Shown here piece by piece: positions 7,917-17,473 of a DNA stretch of 64,000 nt. This stretch comes from Albidovulum inexpectatum. GTDB lineage: Bacteria > Pseudomonadota > Alphaproteobacteria > Rhodobacterales > Rhodobacteraceae. The position numbers were made by a program, and so were the translations under genes. Where the stretch lies: NCBI RefSeq assembly GCF_002927635.1, contig NZ_PRDS01000001.1, forward strand, positions 186,001 through 250,000, written 5' to 3'. Under the pieces are notes generated by a model. The model searched no databases, had not been told where the DNA came from, and was given only the letters and a program-made list of their open reading frames with translations. The first letter of the stretch is position 1. Each line of letters begins with the position of its first letter.

Positions 7917-9599
7917 ATGGCACTGGACGGACGCGACGACAAAGGGGGCCGGCGCAAACGCGGGCGTCCGACACCCAAGGGCCGTCAGCTGGACGACGCC
8001 GCCTGGGCCGAGATCCGGGCGCTTCTGGGCGACCGGCCGCGGCGGCGCGACCTGCTGATCGAATATCTGCACCTGATCCAGGACGAATACGGCCACCTGT
8101 CGGCCCTACATCTGCGCGCGCTGGCCGAAGAGATGAACCTGCCCATGGCCGAGATCTGGGAGGTCGCCTCGTTCTATGCCCATTTCGTCCTCGTGCGCGA
8201 AGGCGAGGCACCGCCGCCTGCCCTGACGATCCGCGTCTGCGATTCCCTCTCCTGCGAGCTGGCCGGAGCCGAGGATCTGCGCAAGGCGCTGGAACGCGGG
8301 ATGGACCCGTCCCAGGTCCGGGTCATACGCGCCCCCTGCATGGGGCGGTGCGACACGGCGCCAGCGGTCGAGATCGGCCATCGCCATGTCGATCACGCCA
8401 CGCCCGAAGCGATTGCCGAAGTCGTGGCCTCGGGCGATTTCCACCCGCGCATCCCGGATTACCAAGGCTTCGACGCCTACCGCGCCGAGGGCGGCTATCG
8501 GGTTCTGCTGGAACTGCGCGCGGGCGGCGACTGGAAGGCGGTGCAGGAAAAGATCCTGTCCGCGGGGCTGCGTGGTCTTGGCGGCGCGGGCTTTCCCTCG
8601 GGCAAGAAGTGGGAATTCGTACGCGCCAATCCGGGGCCGCGCTATCTTGCCGTAAATGGCGACGAAGGCGAACCGGGCACGTTCAAGGACCGCTACTATC
8701 TCGAGCGCACGCCGCATCTGATGCTGGAAGGCATGCTGATCGCCGCCTGGGCGGTCGAGGCCGAACGCTGCTTCATCTACATGCGCGACGAATATCCCGC
8801 CGTGCTGGAGATCCTGCGTCGCGAGATCGCCGCGCTCGAGGCCGCGGGCATCGTTCCGCCCGGCCATGTCGAGCTGCGGCGCGGCGCGGGCGCCTATATC
8901 TGCGGCGAGGAAAGCGCGATGCTGGAATCGATCGAGGGCAAGCGCGGCCTGCCGCGGCTGCGCCCGCCCTATGTAGCGCAGGTGGGCCTGTGGGGCCAGC
9001 CGACGCTGGTTCACAATGTCGAAACATTGCATTGGGTCGCCCGAATCTGCCGCGAAGGACCCGAGATCCTGAACTCGGTCGAACGGAACGGTCGCCGGGG
9101 GCTGCGCAGCTATTCGGTCTCGGGACGCGTGGCGCGCCCGGGCGTCTATCTTCTGCCCGCCGGATCGACGATCCGCGACATCATCGACGCCGCCGGGGGC
9201 ATGGCACCGGGCCACGAATTCAAGGCCTATCAGCCGGGCGGCCCGTCATCGGGCATCCTGCCGGCCAGCCTGGATGACGTGCCGCTCGACTTCGACACGC
9301 TTCAGCCCCATGGCAGCTTCATCGGCTCGGCCGCGGTGGTCGTGCTGTCCGACAAGGACTCGGTCCGCGCGGCCGCGCTGAACATGCTGCGCTTCTTTGA
9401 ATCCGAAAGCTGCGGTCAGTGCACCCCCTGCCGCGTGGGATGCGAAAAGGCCGTAAAGCTGATGCAGGCCGAAAGCTGGGATCGCGAAACGCTTGGGGAT
9501 CTGGCCCAGGTGATGGCCGATGCCTCGATCTGCGGGCTGGGTCAGGCGGCGCCCAATCCGATCCTGCTGACAATGAAACACTTCCCGGACGAGGTCTGA
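7917..9599 (+). CDS. fdhB: NAD-dependent formate dehydrogenase beta subunit (NuoE-NuoF fusion)
   Basis: A 560-residue diaphorase subunit that takes electrons from the catalytic subunit and reduces NAD. The first ~160 residues are NuoE-like, with 2Fe-2S cysteines in CDSLSC and APCMGRC. The rest is NuoF-like: FMN/NADH motifs GLGGAGFPSGKKW, GDEGEPGTFKD and GAGAYICGEES, then the 4Fe-4S site SCGQCTPC. The fused layout matches the Fdh1B type known from Methylobacterium rather than the separate FdsG and FdsB of Rhodobacter capsulatus. An in-frame GTG lies 16 codons upstream (7869), but ATG 7917 gives the N-terminus closest to that family. It is followed after 1 bp by the alpha subunit. Confidence 0.9.
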   Translation: MALDGRDDKGGRRKRGRPTPKGRQLDDAAWAEIRALLGDRPRRRDLLIEYLHLIQDEYGHLSALHLRALAEEMNLPMAEIWEVASFYAHFVLVREGEAPPPALTIRVCDSLSCELAGAEDLRKALERGMDPSQVRVIRAPCMGRCDTAPAVEIGHRHVDHATPEAIAEVVASGDFHPRIPDYQGFDAYRAEGGYRVLLELRAGGDWKAVQEKILSAGLRGLGGAGFPSGKKWEFVRANPGPRYLAVNGDEGEPGTFKDRYYLERTPHLMLEGMLIAAWAVEAERCFIYMRDEYPAVLEILRREIAALEAAGIVPPGHVELRRGAGAYICGEESAMLESIEGKRGLPRLRPPYVAQVGLWGQPTLVHNVETLHWVARICREGPEILNSVERNGRRGLRSYSVSGRVARPGVYLLPAGSTIRDIIDAAGGMAPGHEFKAYQPGGPSSGILPASLDDVPLDFDTLQPHGSFIGSAAVVVLSDKDSVRAAALNMLRFFESESCGQCTPCRVGCEKAVKLMQAESWDRETLGDLAQVMADASICGLGQAAPNPILLTMKHFPDEV

Positions 9600-9600
9600 C

Positions 9601-12384
9601 ATGGCCGACGCGATCACCTTCACCCTTGACGGCCGCAAGGTCACGGCCCGGCCCGGCGAGACGATCTGGCAGGTCGCGAAACGCGAAGGCACGCTGATCC
9701 CGCATCTGTGCCATCGTGACCACGAAGGCTATCGCCCCGACGGGAATTGCCGCGCCTGCATGGTCGAAATCGAGGGCGAGCGCGTTCTGGCCCCTTCCTG
9801 CTGCCGGGCTCCGGCCGAAGGCATGGTGGTCAGGACCGAAAGCAGCCGCGCCCGCAAGGCGCGCGAGATGGTGATCGAGCTTCTGCTGGCCGACCAGCCC
9901 GACCGGGATCACGCGCATGACCGGTCGTCGCATCTGTGGCGCATGGCCGAGGCGACCGGAATCAGCCACAGCCGCTTTCCCGCGATCGAGCCCGAACGCG
10001 TCCCCCTGCTGGATGCCAGCCACGTGGCCATGCGCGTCAATCTGGACGCCTGCATCCAGTGCGGGCTGTGCGTGCGCGCCTGCCGCGAGGTGCAGGTCAA
10101 CGACGTGATCGGCATGGCCGGGCGGGGGCACGATTCCTTCCCCGTCTTCGACTTTGCCGACCCGATGGGCGGATCGACCTGCGTGGCCTGCGGCGAATGC
10201 GTCCAGGCCTGCCCGACCGGGGCGCTGATGCCCGCCAGCATCGTGGACGACTCCCAGCACGGCGACAGGGGCGCATATGACCGCACGGTGCGCACGGTCT
10301 GTCCCTTCTGCGGGGTCGGCTGCCAGGTGGATCTGAAGATCCGCGACGACCGCATCGCCTGGGTCGAGGGCGCGGACGGCCCGGCCAATGAAGGGAGGCT
10401 TTGCGTCAAGGGCCGCTTCGGGTTCGACTATATCCACAGCCCGCAGCGTCTGACGAAGCCGCTGATCCGGCGCGAAGGCGCGCCCAAGGGGCTGAATGTC
10501 GATCCGGCCAACCCCCTGACCCATTTCCGCGAGGCGACATGGGAAGAGGCGCTGGATGCGGCCGCCGGCGGATTGCGGCGGATTGCCGATGAACATGGTC
10601 CGCGCGCCGTCGCGGGCTTTGGCAGCGCCAAGTGTTCGAATGAAGAGGCCTATCTGTTCCAGCGGCTGATCCGGCAGGGTTTCGGCCATAACAACGTGGA
10701 CCATTGCACGCGGCTATGCCACGCATCCTCGGTCGCGGCGCTGATCGAGAATATCGGATCGGGCGCGGTCACGGCGACGTTCAACGAGATCGAGAATGCC
10801 GACGTGGCCATCGTGATCGGCGCGAACCCGATCGAGAACCACCCCGTGGCGGCAACCTATTTCAAGCAGTTCGCCAAGCGCGGCGGCAAGCTGATCGTGA
10901 TGGATCCGCGCGGTGTCGGGCTGCGTCGCCATGCGACCCACATGCTGAAATTCCGCCCCGGCACGGATGTCGCGATGCTGAACGCCATCATGGCCGCGAT
11001 CGTCGAGGAAGGTCTTTACGACCGCCAGTATATCGAGACCTGGACCGAGAACTGGGAGGCCGAGAAGGCGCATCTGGCCCGCTTCTCGCCCGAGGCGATG
11101 GCGCCGATCTGCGGTATCCCGGCCGAGACCCTGCGCGCGGTTGCACGCGACTTCGCCACTGCGCGCGCGGGCATGATCTTCTGGGGCATGGGGGTCAGCC
11201 AGCACGTGCATGGCACCGACAATGCGCGATGCCTGATCAGTCTTGCCCTGATGTGTGGCCATGTGGGGCGGCCCGGCACCGGCCTGCACCCGCTGCGCGG
11301 TCAGAACAACGTCCAGGGCGCCTCGGACGCAGGCCTGATCCCGATGTTCCTGCCCGACTATCAAAGCGTGACGGATGATGCCGCGCGGGCACATTTCGCC
11401 GAAATCTGGCAATCGGGCGACTTCTCGGCCGAAAAGGGCCTGACGGTAACCGAGATCCTGGATGCCGTGCATGCCGGCGACATCCGCGCCATGTATATTC
11501 TGGGCGAGAACCCTGCCATGTCGGACCCCGACCTGAACCACGCGCGCGCCGCATTGGCCAGCCTCGAACACCTGGTCGTGCAGGACATCTTCCTGACCGA
11601 AACCGCGATGTATGCCGATGTGGTGCTGCCCGCCGCGGCCTTCTATGAAAAGTCCGGGACGGTCACCAACACCAACCGCCAGGTCCAGATGGGCCGCCCC
11701 GCCGTGCCGCCGCCGGGCGAAGCGCGCGAAGATTGGGCGATCATCGTCGATATCGCCCGCAGGCTGGGGCTGAACTGGTCCTATGCGCATCCGCGTGAGA
11801 TCTTTGACGAGATGAAGCGCGGGATGAAATCGCTCGACAACATCACCTGGGACCGCCTTGAACGCGAAGGCGCGGTGACCTATCCTTCGCTGTCGCCCGA
11901 AGATCCGGGCCAGTCGATCGTCTTCGGCTCGGGCTTCCCCAGACAGGGCGGACGGGCCAGCTTCACCCCCGCCGACATCGTCCCCCCTGCCGAACGGCCG
12001 GACGCCGACTTCCCGATGATCCTGACCACGGGGCGTCAGCTGGAACATTGGCACACGGGCGCAATGACGCGCCGCGCCAGCGTTCTGGACGCGGTCGAAC
12101 CCGAGGCCAATTGCTCGCTGCACCCGGCAACGCTGAAGCGGCTGGGGGTCAGGCCGGGCGAGCGGGTGCGGCTGACGACGCGACGCGGCAGTATCGAGCT
12201 GATGGCCCGCGCCGATCGCGCGGTGGCCGAGGACATGGTCTTTCTGCCCTTTGCCTATGTCGAGGCGGCGGCGAATCTGCTGACCAATCCCGCGCTGGAT
12301 CCTTATGGCAAGATCCCCGAATTCAAGTTCGCCGCCGTGCGCGTCGAGCCTGCCGGCGGATCGTCCGACATTGCGGCAGAGTAG
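9601..12384 (+). CDS. fdhA: NAD-dependent formate dehydrogenase alpha subunit (Mo/W-bis-MGD)
   Basis: A 927-residue catalytic subunit oxidising formate to CO2. A NuoG-like front carries 2Fe-2S cysteines (about 37, 50, 53, 67), a His/Cys 4Fe-4S segment, and two ferredoxin-type 4Fe-4S sets (CIQCGLC, CVACGEC with CP). CPFCGVGC starts the molybdopterin domain. The metal-ligand region reads SAKCSNEEA, so a cysteine and not selenocysteine is expected at the metal. HCTRLCHASS and GQNNVQGASDAG are conserved in the family. It forms a two-gene unit with the beta subunit. FdsC/FdhD-type maturation and FdsD genes are not adjacent. Its stop lies 3 bp from that of a convergent gene. Confidence 0.92.
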   Translation: MADAITFTLDGRKVTARPGETIWQVAKREGTLIPHLCHRDHEGYRPDGNCRACMVEIEGERVLAPSCCRAPAEGMVVRTESSRARKAREMVIELLLADQPDRDHAHDRSSHLWRMAEATGISHSRFPAIEPERVPLLDASHVAMRVNLDACIQCGLCVRACREVQVNDVIGMAGRGHDSFPVFDFADPMGGSTCVACGECVQACPTGALMPASIVDDSQHGDRGAYDRTVRTVCPFCGVGCQVDLKIRDDRIAWVEGADGPANEGRLCVKGRFGFDYIHSPQRLTKPLIRREGAPKGLNVDPANPLTHFREATWEEALDAAAGGLRRIADEHGPRAVAGFGSAKCSNEEAYLFQRLIRQGFGHNNVDHCTRLCHASSVAALIENIGSGAVTATFNEIENADVAIVIGANPIENHPVAATYFKQFAKRGGKLIVMDPRGVGLRRHATHMLKFRPGTDVAMLNAIMAAIVEEGLYDRQYIETWTENWEAEKAHLARFSPEAMAPICGIPAETLRAVARDFATARAGMIFWGMGVSQHVHGTDNARCLISLALMCGHVGRPGTGLHPLRGQNNVQGASDAGLIPMFLPDYQSVTDDAARAHFAEIWQSGDFSAEKGLTVTEILDAVHAGDIRAMYILGENPAMSDPDLNHARAALASLEHLVVQDIFLTETAMYADVVLPAAAFYEKSGTVTNTNRQVQMGRPAVPPPGEAREDWAIIVDIARRLGLNWSYAHPREIFDEMKRGMKSLDNITWDRLEREGAVTYPSLSPEDPGQSIVFGSGFPRQGGRASFTPADIVPPAERPDADFPMILTTGRQLEHWHTGAMTRRASVLDAVEPEANCSLHPATLKRLGVRPGERVRLTTRRGSIELMARADRAVAEDMVFLPFAYVEAAANLLTNPALDPYGKIPEFKFAAVRVEPAGGSSDIAAE

Positions 12385-12387
12385 CGA

Positions 12388-12813
12388 TCAGCCAAAGGCC
12401 GCAAGGTCAACCGCGTCGACGATGAGGGCAAGATCCCAATAGGCCGACATCTCGGCCTCCCAGCGGGCGCGATCCCCGGCCGCGCCCGCGATGTAGCGTT
12501 CGACGCGCAGCCCGAACCGCTCGAAACCCGACCTGGGCAGCGAGGTCAGTATGACCGGCTCGACCCCGCGTTCGATCGCGGCGGCGGCAAGACGCATGGC
12601 CACCCGCGCCGGATCGGGAAGATTATCATCCACGCGCACACCGATCCGGGCCGGGCCATCCGGGTCGCGCGACCAAAGTCGCGGGGACGGAGGCACATCG
12701 CCCCCCGCCCAGCCTTCCGGCGCGGGCGGAAGATCGTCCGTCACCTCATCCAGAAGCAAGGGCTCGGGCTCGCCGATCCGGGCAATGACCTCCAGCCAGA
12801 TATCGTTATTCAT
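12388..12813 (-). CDS. hypothetical protein, last gene of glycosyltransferase operon
   Basis: An acidic 141-residue soluble protein with no signal peptide, membrane segment or motif that I recognise. The start ATG 12813 overlaps the stop of the upstream glycosyltransferase as ATGA, with a G-rich stretch before it; an ATG two codons earlier is also possible. Translational coupling with two glycosyltransferases suggests an accessory role in the same pathway, but nothing in the sequence shows it. The C-terminus is rich in Trp, Asp and Ala and reads like a small alpha/beta protein. Confidence 0.65.
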   Translation of the reverse strand: MNNDIWLEVIARIGEPEPLLLDEVTDDLPPAPEGWAGGDVPPSPRLWSRDPDGPARIGVRVDDNLPDPARVAMRLAAAAIERGVEPVILTSLPRSGFERFGLRVERYIAGAAGDRARWEAEMSAYWDLALIVDAVDLAAFG

Positions 12814-14888
12814 GCCCACCCCCCCGCTTCGGCATCATCCCCGCAGACAATGCGCGCGGCGTCCCGCGTTCCCGGCGCCGGAAGCGTGACCGATGCCAGC
12901 GCCTGGGCCAGGCGGCCCGCCGTTTCACCGCGCAGGAACGTTACAAGCTCGCGCTCGAGCTGCAGGAATTCGTCCGCCCCGACGGTGACGGCCAGGCCGC
13001 GATCCGCAGCGGCCCGGGTGCGGCGTTCCTGATCATCCATGAACGGCGCCATCTGCGGAATGAAGATCGCCGGCACGCGGTGGTACAAAAGCTCATGGAA
13101 CGAATTGTAGCCCGCGGCGGAAACGACGGCATCGGCAATGCGGCAAAGCGCCAGCGCATGGCGTGTCTGAACAACGCGCGTCGATGGCCAGCGTGACAGG
13201 CCCGGTGGTACCGCCCCGCCCGGCCAGATGATGGCCAGGTGCAGGCAGCCAGGCTGGCCATCGCACAGGGCGGCGATCAGCTGAAGCTGCGCGGAACGAT
13301 CCGCCGCAACCCCCGCACCCAGCATCGACACCACCAGCTGATCGAAGCCGCGCCCGAGCTGTCGCGACAGTTCGGACCTTCGGGTCTCGCGTTCGTCCGC
13401 ACCCATCGGGTCGGCCAAGTCGACGATCGGCCCCACGCGATGAACCCGCTGCAAACCGGTGACGGGGGCGTTCAGTTCGTCGAATGCCTCACTTGGAACG
13501 ATGACTGCGCGAAAGTCGCTGGCGCGGTCCGCGCTTGCCGGGGTCCCGGCACCCGGCTGGAACAGGCCCCGCCGGATCCATACGGCGTCCAGATCGCGTT
13601 CATGGATCACCCGATGCACGGAATCGAACACATAGCCGCCGTCGAAGACCAGACGATCCCCGCGGCGAAGCACACGCCGCAGGCGCAGCCAGGTCAGGAT
13701 GTCGTTCGCATGCTCCTGCGGCTGTCGGTCACTGCGCTGAACCAGCGGCAGACAAGGAAATCCGCTCTGACGGACAAGATCGACGCAGCTGGGGAACGCC
13801 GCAAAGACGGGTTGCTCGCCGCGTTGCACTTCCCCGGCCACCAGGACGGCGCGGCGTGCATGGCCAAGCCCGACCCCGTTGGTCGGGAAGAACAGCGTGC
13901 GGCGCGGCTGGTCCGTGACGGAATCCCGTCGTGCGGGCTCAAGGCCCAGCGCGCGCTCCAGATGCTTCAGGTCGCGCCGCACGAGCCAGTCGTCCTGCAG
14001 GTTGCGGCGGCCGATCTCGGCCAGGTTTGGCAGGACCAGGCGCCGCAGATGGGCGTCCAGCGCCGCAAGGGCAGCAGGCACGCGCACTATGGGGGCCCCC
14101 GCGCCTGCGAGTATCCCCGGACCGGTTGCATCCAGAACGACACCGCCCCGCCCGAGGACCTCGATTGCAAGCGTGGCCATCCGCTCGCCGGGCACGGCAT
14201 CGCCCAGAAAGGCAACGGCATCCAGCCGGCGCGCCAGCGCGGTGGGCATCAGTTCGGAAAAGTTCAGCACCCGCAAACCGGACCAGGCTGACTGCATGAT
14301 CTGGGTCTTGGCCTGACCGGGGGCGATCACGACCAGGGAATAGTCCGGCATTGCGTCCATGACCGCCAGATCGGGCAGAAGAATTGACGGATCCTCGAAG
14401 CATTCCTGCGTCAGCACAAGCGCCAAGCGTGGCGGCCGGGCCGGATCGCGATGGGCGATCCGGGTGCAGAGTGGCGTCATGGCGCGGTCAGGAAAGCCCG
14501 GGCCGATCAGCTCGTTCAGGTCTATGATATCGGGCTCGCGACAGGCGGCGAAGGCAAGCCGGGACTGGGCCGATATGCGCGCCTGAACGTCGCCGAACCG
14601 TCCCAGCGCCGTCATCCGCGCGTCAGGCGCAAGATCCAGGGTACGCAGACGCAGAAGAATTTCGTCGGTCAGGGTCTCGGCACCCAGCATCAGAAGATGG
14701 TCCAGCGCAAGCCCGGACAGATCGGCCGCAAAGGGCGCGGCTTCGTAGGCGTGATGGCGGCCCAGGTCCGGCGGCAGGGTCCGATCGTCCAGGACTACCC
14801 GATGCCCCAGCCGGGACAGCTGATCGGCAACGATCAGCTTGGCATCCATGCCGCGCTCGGAGATCTCGCCGGCCTCGATCAGGATCAT
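12810..14888 (-). CDS. two-domain glycosyltransferase, C-terminal half MurG/GT28-like
   Basis: A 692-residue protein. From about residue 331 it has a GT-B fold signature: TLFFPTNGVGLGHARR resembles the N-terminal glycine-rich donor/acceptor loop of MurG-type enzymes, and SAAGYNSFHELLYHRVPAIFIPQ matches their nucleotide-sugar binding region. The first ~320 residues are a separate alpha/beta region of unclear family that could be a second, degenerate GT-B half. No signal peptide or membrane span is evident, so it probably acts at the inner face of the membrane. The start overlaps the preceding glycosyltransferase stop (ATGA). The acceptor and sugar are unknown; surface polysaccharide or glycolipid assembly is inferred. 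Confidence 0.75.
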   Translation of the reverse strand: MILIEAGEISERGMDAKLIVADQLSRLGHRVVLDDRTLPPDLGRHHAYEAAPFAADLSGLALDHLLMLGAETLTDEILLRLRTLDLAPDARMTALGRFGDVQARISAQSRLAFAACREPDIIDLNELIGPGFPDRAMTPLCTRIAHRDPARPPRLALVLTQECFEDPSILLPDLAVMDAMPDYSLVVIAPGQAKTQIMQSAWSGLRVLNFSELMPTALARRLDAVAFLGDAVPGERMATLAIEVLGRGGVVLDATGPGILAGAGAPIVRVPAALAALDAHLRRLVLPNLAEIGRRNLQDDWLVRRDLKHLERALGLEPARRDSVTDQPRRTLFFPTNGVGLGHARRAVLVAGEVQRGEQPVFAAFPSCVDLVRQSGFPCLPLVQRSDRQPQEHANDILTWLRLRRVLRRGDRLVFDGGYVFDSVHRVIHERDLDAVWIRRGLFQPGAGTPASADRASDFRAVIVPSEAFDELNAPVTGLQRVHRVGPIVDLADPMGADERETRRSELSRQLGRGFDQLVVSMLGAGVAADRSAQLQLIAALCDGQPGCLHLAIIWPGGAVPPGLSRWPSTRVVQTRHALALCRIADAVVSAAGYNSFHELLYHRVPAIFIPQMAPFMDDQERRTRAAADRGLAVTVGADEFLQLERELVTFLRGETAGRLAQALASVTLPAPGTRDAARIVCGDDAEAGGWA

Positions 14889-15979
14889 GAGACGCGCTCC
14901 AGCCGCGTCGGGAACAGATCGGGAAACAGGCGTTCCAGCAAGGCGCGGAACTGACCCGCCCCATGGCGCGCGATGATCTCCTGCCCCTCCGCGACCTGCG
15001 CGCGATACAGGCCCGGATCCGCGATCATGCGCGCGATGATGCCATCAACCCCCGCGGGGGTGGTGGCGACAACCGCGCCCTGGAACGTCATGGCCGTCTG
15101 CGGGTCGGACAGGACGACCTTGCCCGCCGCCACGCCTTCGGCCAGAACCCGGCCATAGCTTTCGCGCCACATCGGAGAGGTGAAATAGGGCAGAAAGTCG
15201 ATCATCTCGAAATAGCGCGACAGATCGAGCCCGCCAAAGGGATACAGACGCCAATGGGTGGGCAATTCGGGCAACCGCATCAGCAGATCGGCACCAAGGA
15301 TGACATTGCTCTCGGCATGAGCCGGAAAGCAAAGCTCGAGATCGCGCAGGGGCGGAAACTTTTCCAGCCCCGGGCGCGAGTGCCGCCCGCGTCGGTCCCT
15401 TGGCCGATCGGTTGCAGGCCGCAGCGGCGCGTCGCAGATATTGAACCAGTCTTCGGGCAGCAGGTCCCATCCGGCGGGCAGGTCGTTCGTCCTGGCCCAG
15501 CTCTGGATACTGGCACGGTTCACGGCAGAGATGGGCGCCAGCGACTTGCGCGCGCAAAGGCTGGCGCGGTCGATCTGGCCCAGGCATTTGGCAACGTCAA
15601 AGGAGGGAGCATCCCCGGGGCGCAGGAAGTTTTCATGCGTCACGACTACAAGATGGCGCGCGATGATCTGAAATCCGGCCTGGTCCTGGAATTTCAGACA
15701 GGCGGGATTGTGAAGGATGACCAGATCGCCCCGGATCGTTTCACCCTCTGCGGCCAGCGCGATGCCCAGGCTTGCAAGGCACTCGGCCAGGCGCGGGGAA
15801 ACCGGCCTGTCGCGGAACATCCGGCTGTGCACCGGATGCACCCGCACTGACGCCATCCCCGCGACGGCGCCCAGTTCGGCGGCAACGGCCGAGGATGTTC
15901 CACCAGGAAACCGCGGGTCTATCGCATAGGCGATCCGCGTCTGTCTTGCCGGCCCCTGTGCCATGGCACGTTGCAACAT
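14885..15979 (-). CDS. glycosyltransferase family protein (GT-B type)
   Basis: A 364-residue protein beginning with RIAYAIDPRFPGGTSSAV, the usual glycine-rich opening of family-4-like glycosyltransferases. The C-terminal part carries SPMWRESYGRVLAEGVAAGKVVLSD, corresponding to the E-x7-E region that binds nucleotide-sugar. The middle includes a stretch rich in Arg/Pro that looks like an inserted loop. The ATG at 15979 shares one base with the stop of the upstream secreted-protein gene (TGATG); a TTG one codon earlier is also open. Together with the downstream large glycosyltransferase it probably builds a cell-surface glycan. Confidence 0.72.
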   Translation of the reverse strand: MLQRAMAQGPARQTRIAYAIDPRFPGGTSSAVAAELGAVAGMASVRVHPVHSRMFRDRPVSPRLAECLASLGIALAAEGETIRGDLVILHNPACLKFQDQAGFQIIARHLVVVTHENFLRPGDAPSFDVAKCLGQIDRASLCARKSLAPISAVNRASIQSWARTNDLPAGWDLLPEDWFNICDAPLRPATDRPRDRRGRHSRPGLEKFPPLRDLELCFPAHAESNVILGADLLMRLPELPTHWRLYPFGGLDLSRYFEMIDFLPYFTSPMWRESYGRVLAEGVAAGKVVLSDPQTAMTFQGAVVATTPAGVDGIIARMIADPGLYRAQVAEGQEIIARHGAGQFRALLERLFPDLFPTRLERVS

Positions 15980-16290
15980 CAATAGATCCGGCGCGCGGCA
16001 GCACCGAATGCCGGCGCCGTGACCGAACCCGTCGGCCCGGCAAAGTTGAACCCGGTCGCCCCCCGGCTGATGGCCTGAGTAAAGACGCGCAACTCACGCG
16101 CCAGGGAATCGTCGCCTTCCAGGATCTCGGGATGTTCGGCGAGAAAGCGCCACAGCGCGCCATAGTCGCGCTGGATCAGGTAGGTTTCGATCTGGCGCAG
16201 CTGCTCGAGCGTATACGCAGCCTGTGCGCTGCCCGAGCCGGCACACATCAACAGGGCGGTCAGAATTGCGATCAGCTTGGGATTGGGCAT
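15979..16290 (-). CDS. small secreted protein of unknown function
   Basis: A 103-residue protein with a clear Sec signal peptide (MPNPKLIAILTALLMCAGSG then SAQA before the likely cut near 24), leaving a mature domain of about 79 residues. The mature part starts with a charged helix (YTLEQLRQIETYLIQRDYGALWRFL) and ends in a Gly/Ala-rich tail. It has a GAGGA ribosome site. It sits between a LytR_C-like membrane protein and two glycosyltransferases in one transcription unit, which suggests an envelope function. I do not recognise the family. Confidence 0.72.
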   Translation of the reverse strand: MPNPKLIAILTALLMCAGSGSAQAAYTLEQLRQIETYLIQRDYGALWRFLAEHPEILEGDDSLARELRVFTQAISRGATGFNFAGPTGSVTAPAFGAAARRIY

Positions 16291-16312
16291 CGTTCGTCCT
16301 CACAAGTTTGAA

Positions 16313-17326
16313 TCAGGGGTTCAGCGCATCGCGAAGCTGCTGCAGGATGCTGCGCCGCAGACGCTGAGCCTCTTGCTGAACAAGGTCGGGCCGCGGGGTT
16401 GTGCGTTTCGTGCGGCCCGGCGCACGGCGGATCTGGGGTGCGCCCCGCCCCGCCAGCCAGACCTCGATCGTTCCCTGGGGCGGGCTTGGGGTGAAATCGG
16501 TGAAATCACGCAGATCGGCGCCGATGCGCTCGGCAAGGATCCGCGCGGCCTGCGCATCGCCCTGGTGGAAATAGCGGACATTGCTGCGCGAAATGGCAAA
16601 GGCAACCTTCGTCGGATCGGGGGGGCGAAAACCCGACTGGGCAAGATTGGTCACGACTTCGGCAATGCGGTCGCCCGAGACGTCCTGCGGCGCGTTCAAC
16701 AGGACGCGAAGATCTTTCAGGGCAGGCCCGGGCGGCAGAGAGGCCCCGACCTCGGGGAGGTCATCGCGCTCCGGCAAGGACGGGACTACAGGTGGTTGCA
16801 ACGCCGCCTGACGATCCGCCTGTTGTGCCACATGCGGCACATTGCCCGCGTCCATGTCGCCATGGCCAAGGGAAATGGGCGGCGTCTGGTCCACGCTGAC
16901 ACCGCCTGTCGGGGACATGTCCCGGTCCGGGGGAACGGCAAGTACGGCCACCATCGGAATCAGTGTGGCGGGATCCGAGAATGGCTGAAGCGGGGGCGCA
17001 TGCGCAGCGGGTTCGGCACGCGGTCGGACCACCTGCATGGCAACCGCAAGCGGCGCGATCAGCGTATCGGGAAGGCTCTGCGGCACGGAGTCGGCCGCCC
17101 GGGGCACGAGCAGAACCGGCCGCTCGGCACGCAGGAACGTTTCCCCCGCAAAAACAGAAGAGGCCGACAAAACGGCCACCGCGACCGCAACAGGAAAACG
17201 CGCCTTCGCACAGATCCGCCGCGCGGCCGAAGCCGTAATCACTTGGCGCAAGATGATCTTGCCTGACGGCCGGCAAGGCTGCGCGCGACGGCCCCGTGTC
17301 AAATTGGGCACGATTGAATAATACAT
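16313..17326 (-). CDS. membrane-anchored proline-rich protein with LytR_C-like C-terminal domain
   Basis: A 337-residue protein. A basic N-terminus of ~42 residues precedes one hydrophobic segment (about 43-60), then a long low-complexity Pro/Ala/Val region. The last ~110 residues are folded: FAISRSNVRYFHQGDAQAAR, ERIGADLRDFTDF and GTIEVWLAG resemble the LytR_C/SPOR-like domains found in envelope proteins. The start has a GAGGG site; a GTG at 17242 is an alternative. It heads the glycosyltransferase operon and is divergent from the RND operon. The likely location is the inner membrane with the C-terminal domain in the periplasm. Confidence 0.7.
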   Translation of the reverse strand: MYYSIVPNLTRGRRAQPCRPSGKIILRQVITASAARRICAKARFPVAVAVAVLSASSVFAGETFLRAERPVLLVPRAADSVPQSLPDTLIAPLAVAMQVVRPRAEPAAHAPPLQPFSDPATLIPMVAVLAVPPDRDMSPTGGVSVDQTPPISLGHGDMDAGNVPHVAQQADRQAALQPPVVPSLPERDDLPEVGASLPPGPALKDLRVLLNAPQDVSGDRIAEVVTNLAQSGFRPPDPTKVAFAISRSNVRYFHQGDAQAARILAERIGADLRDFTDFTPSPPQGTIEVWLAGRGAPQIRRAPGRTKRTTPRPDLVQQEAQRLRRSILQQLRDALNP

Positions 17327-17473
17327 GCTCGCCCTCTTTCGAAATGCCGAAGGGCACGAAGTTCAAATGCGCAAGGAGCGAAAGAATGCGAAATCATGAC
17401 GAGTTGCCGCCCCAAGCGCATTCAGGATACACGCGAATCGGGAATCTCACAAATGGTCGGGTCCGTGGCGGCC

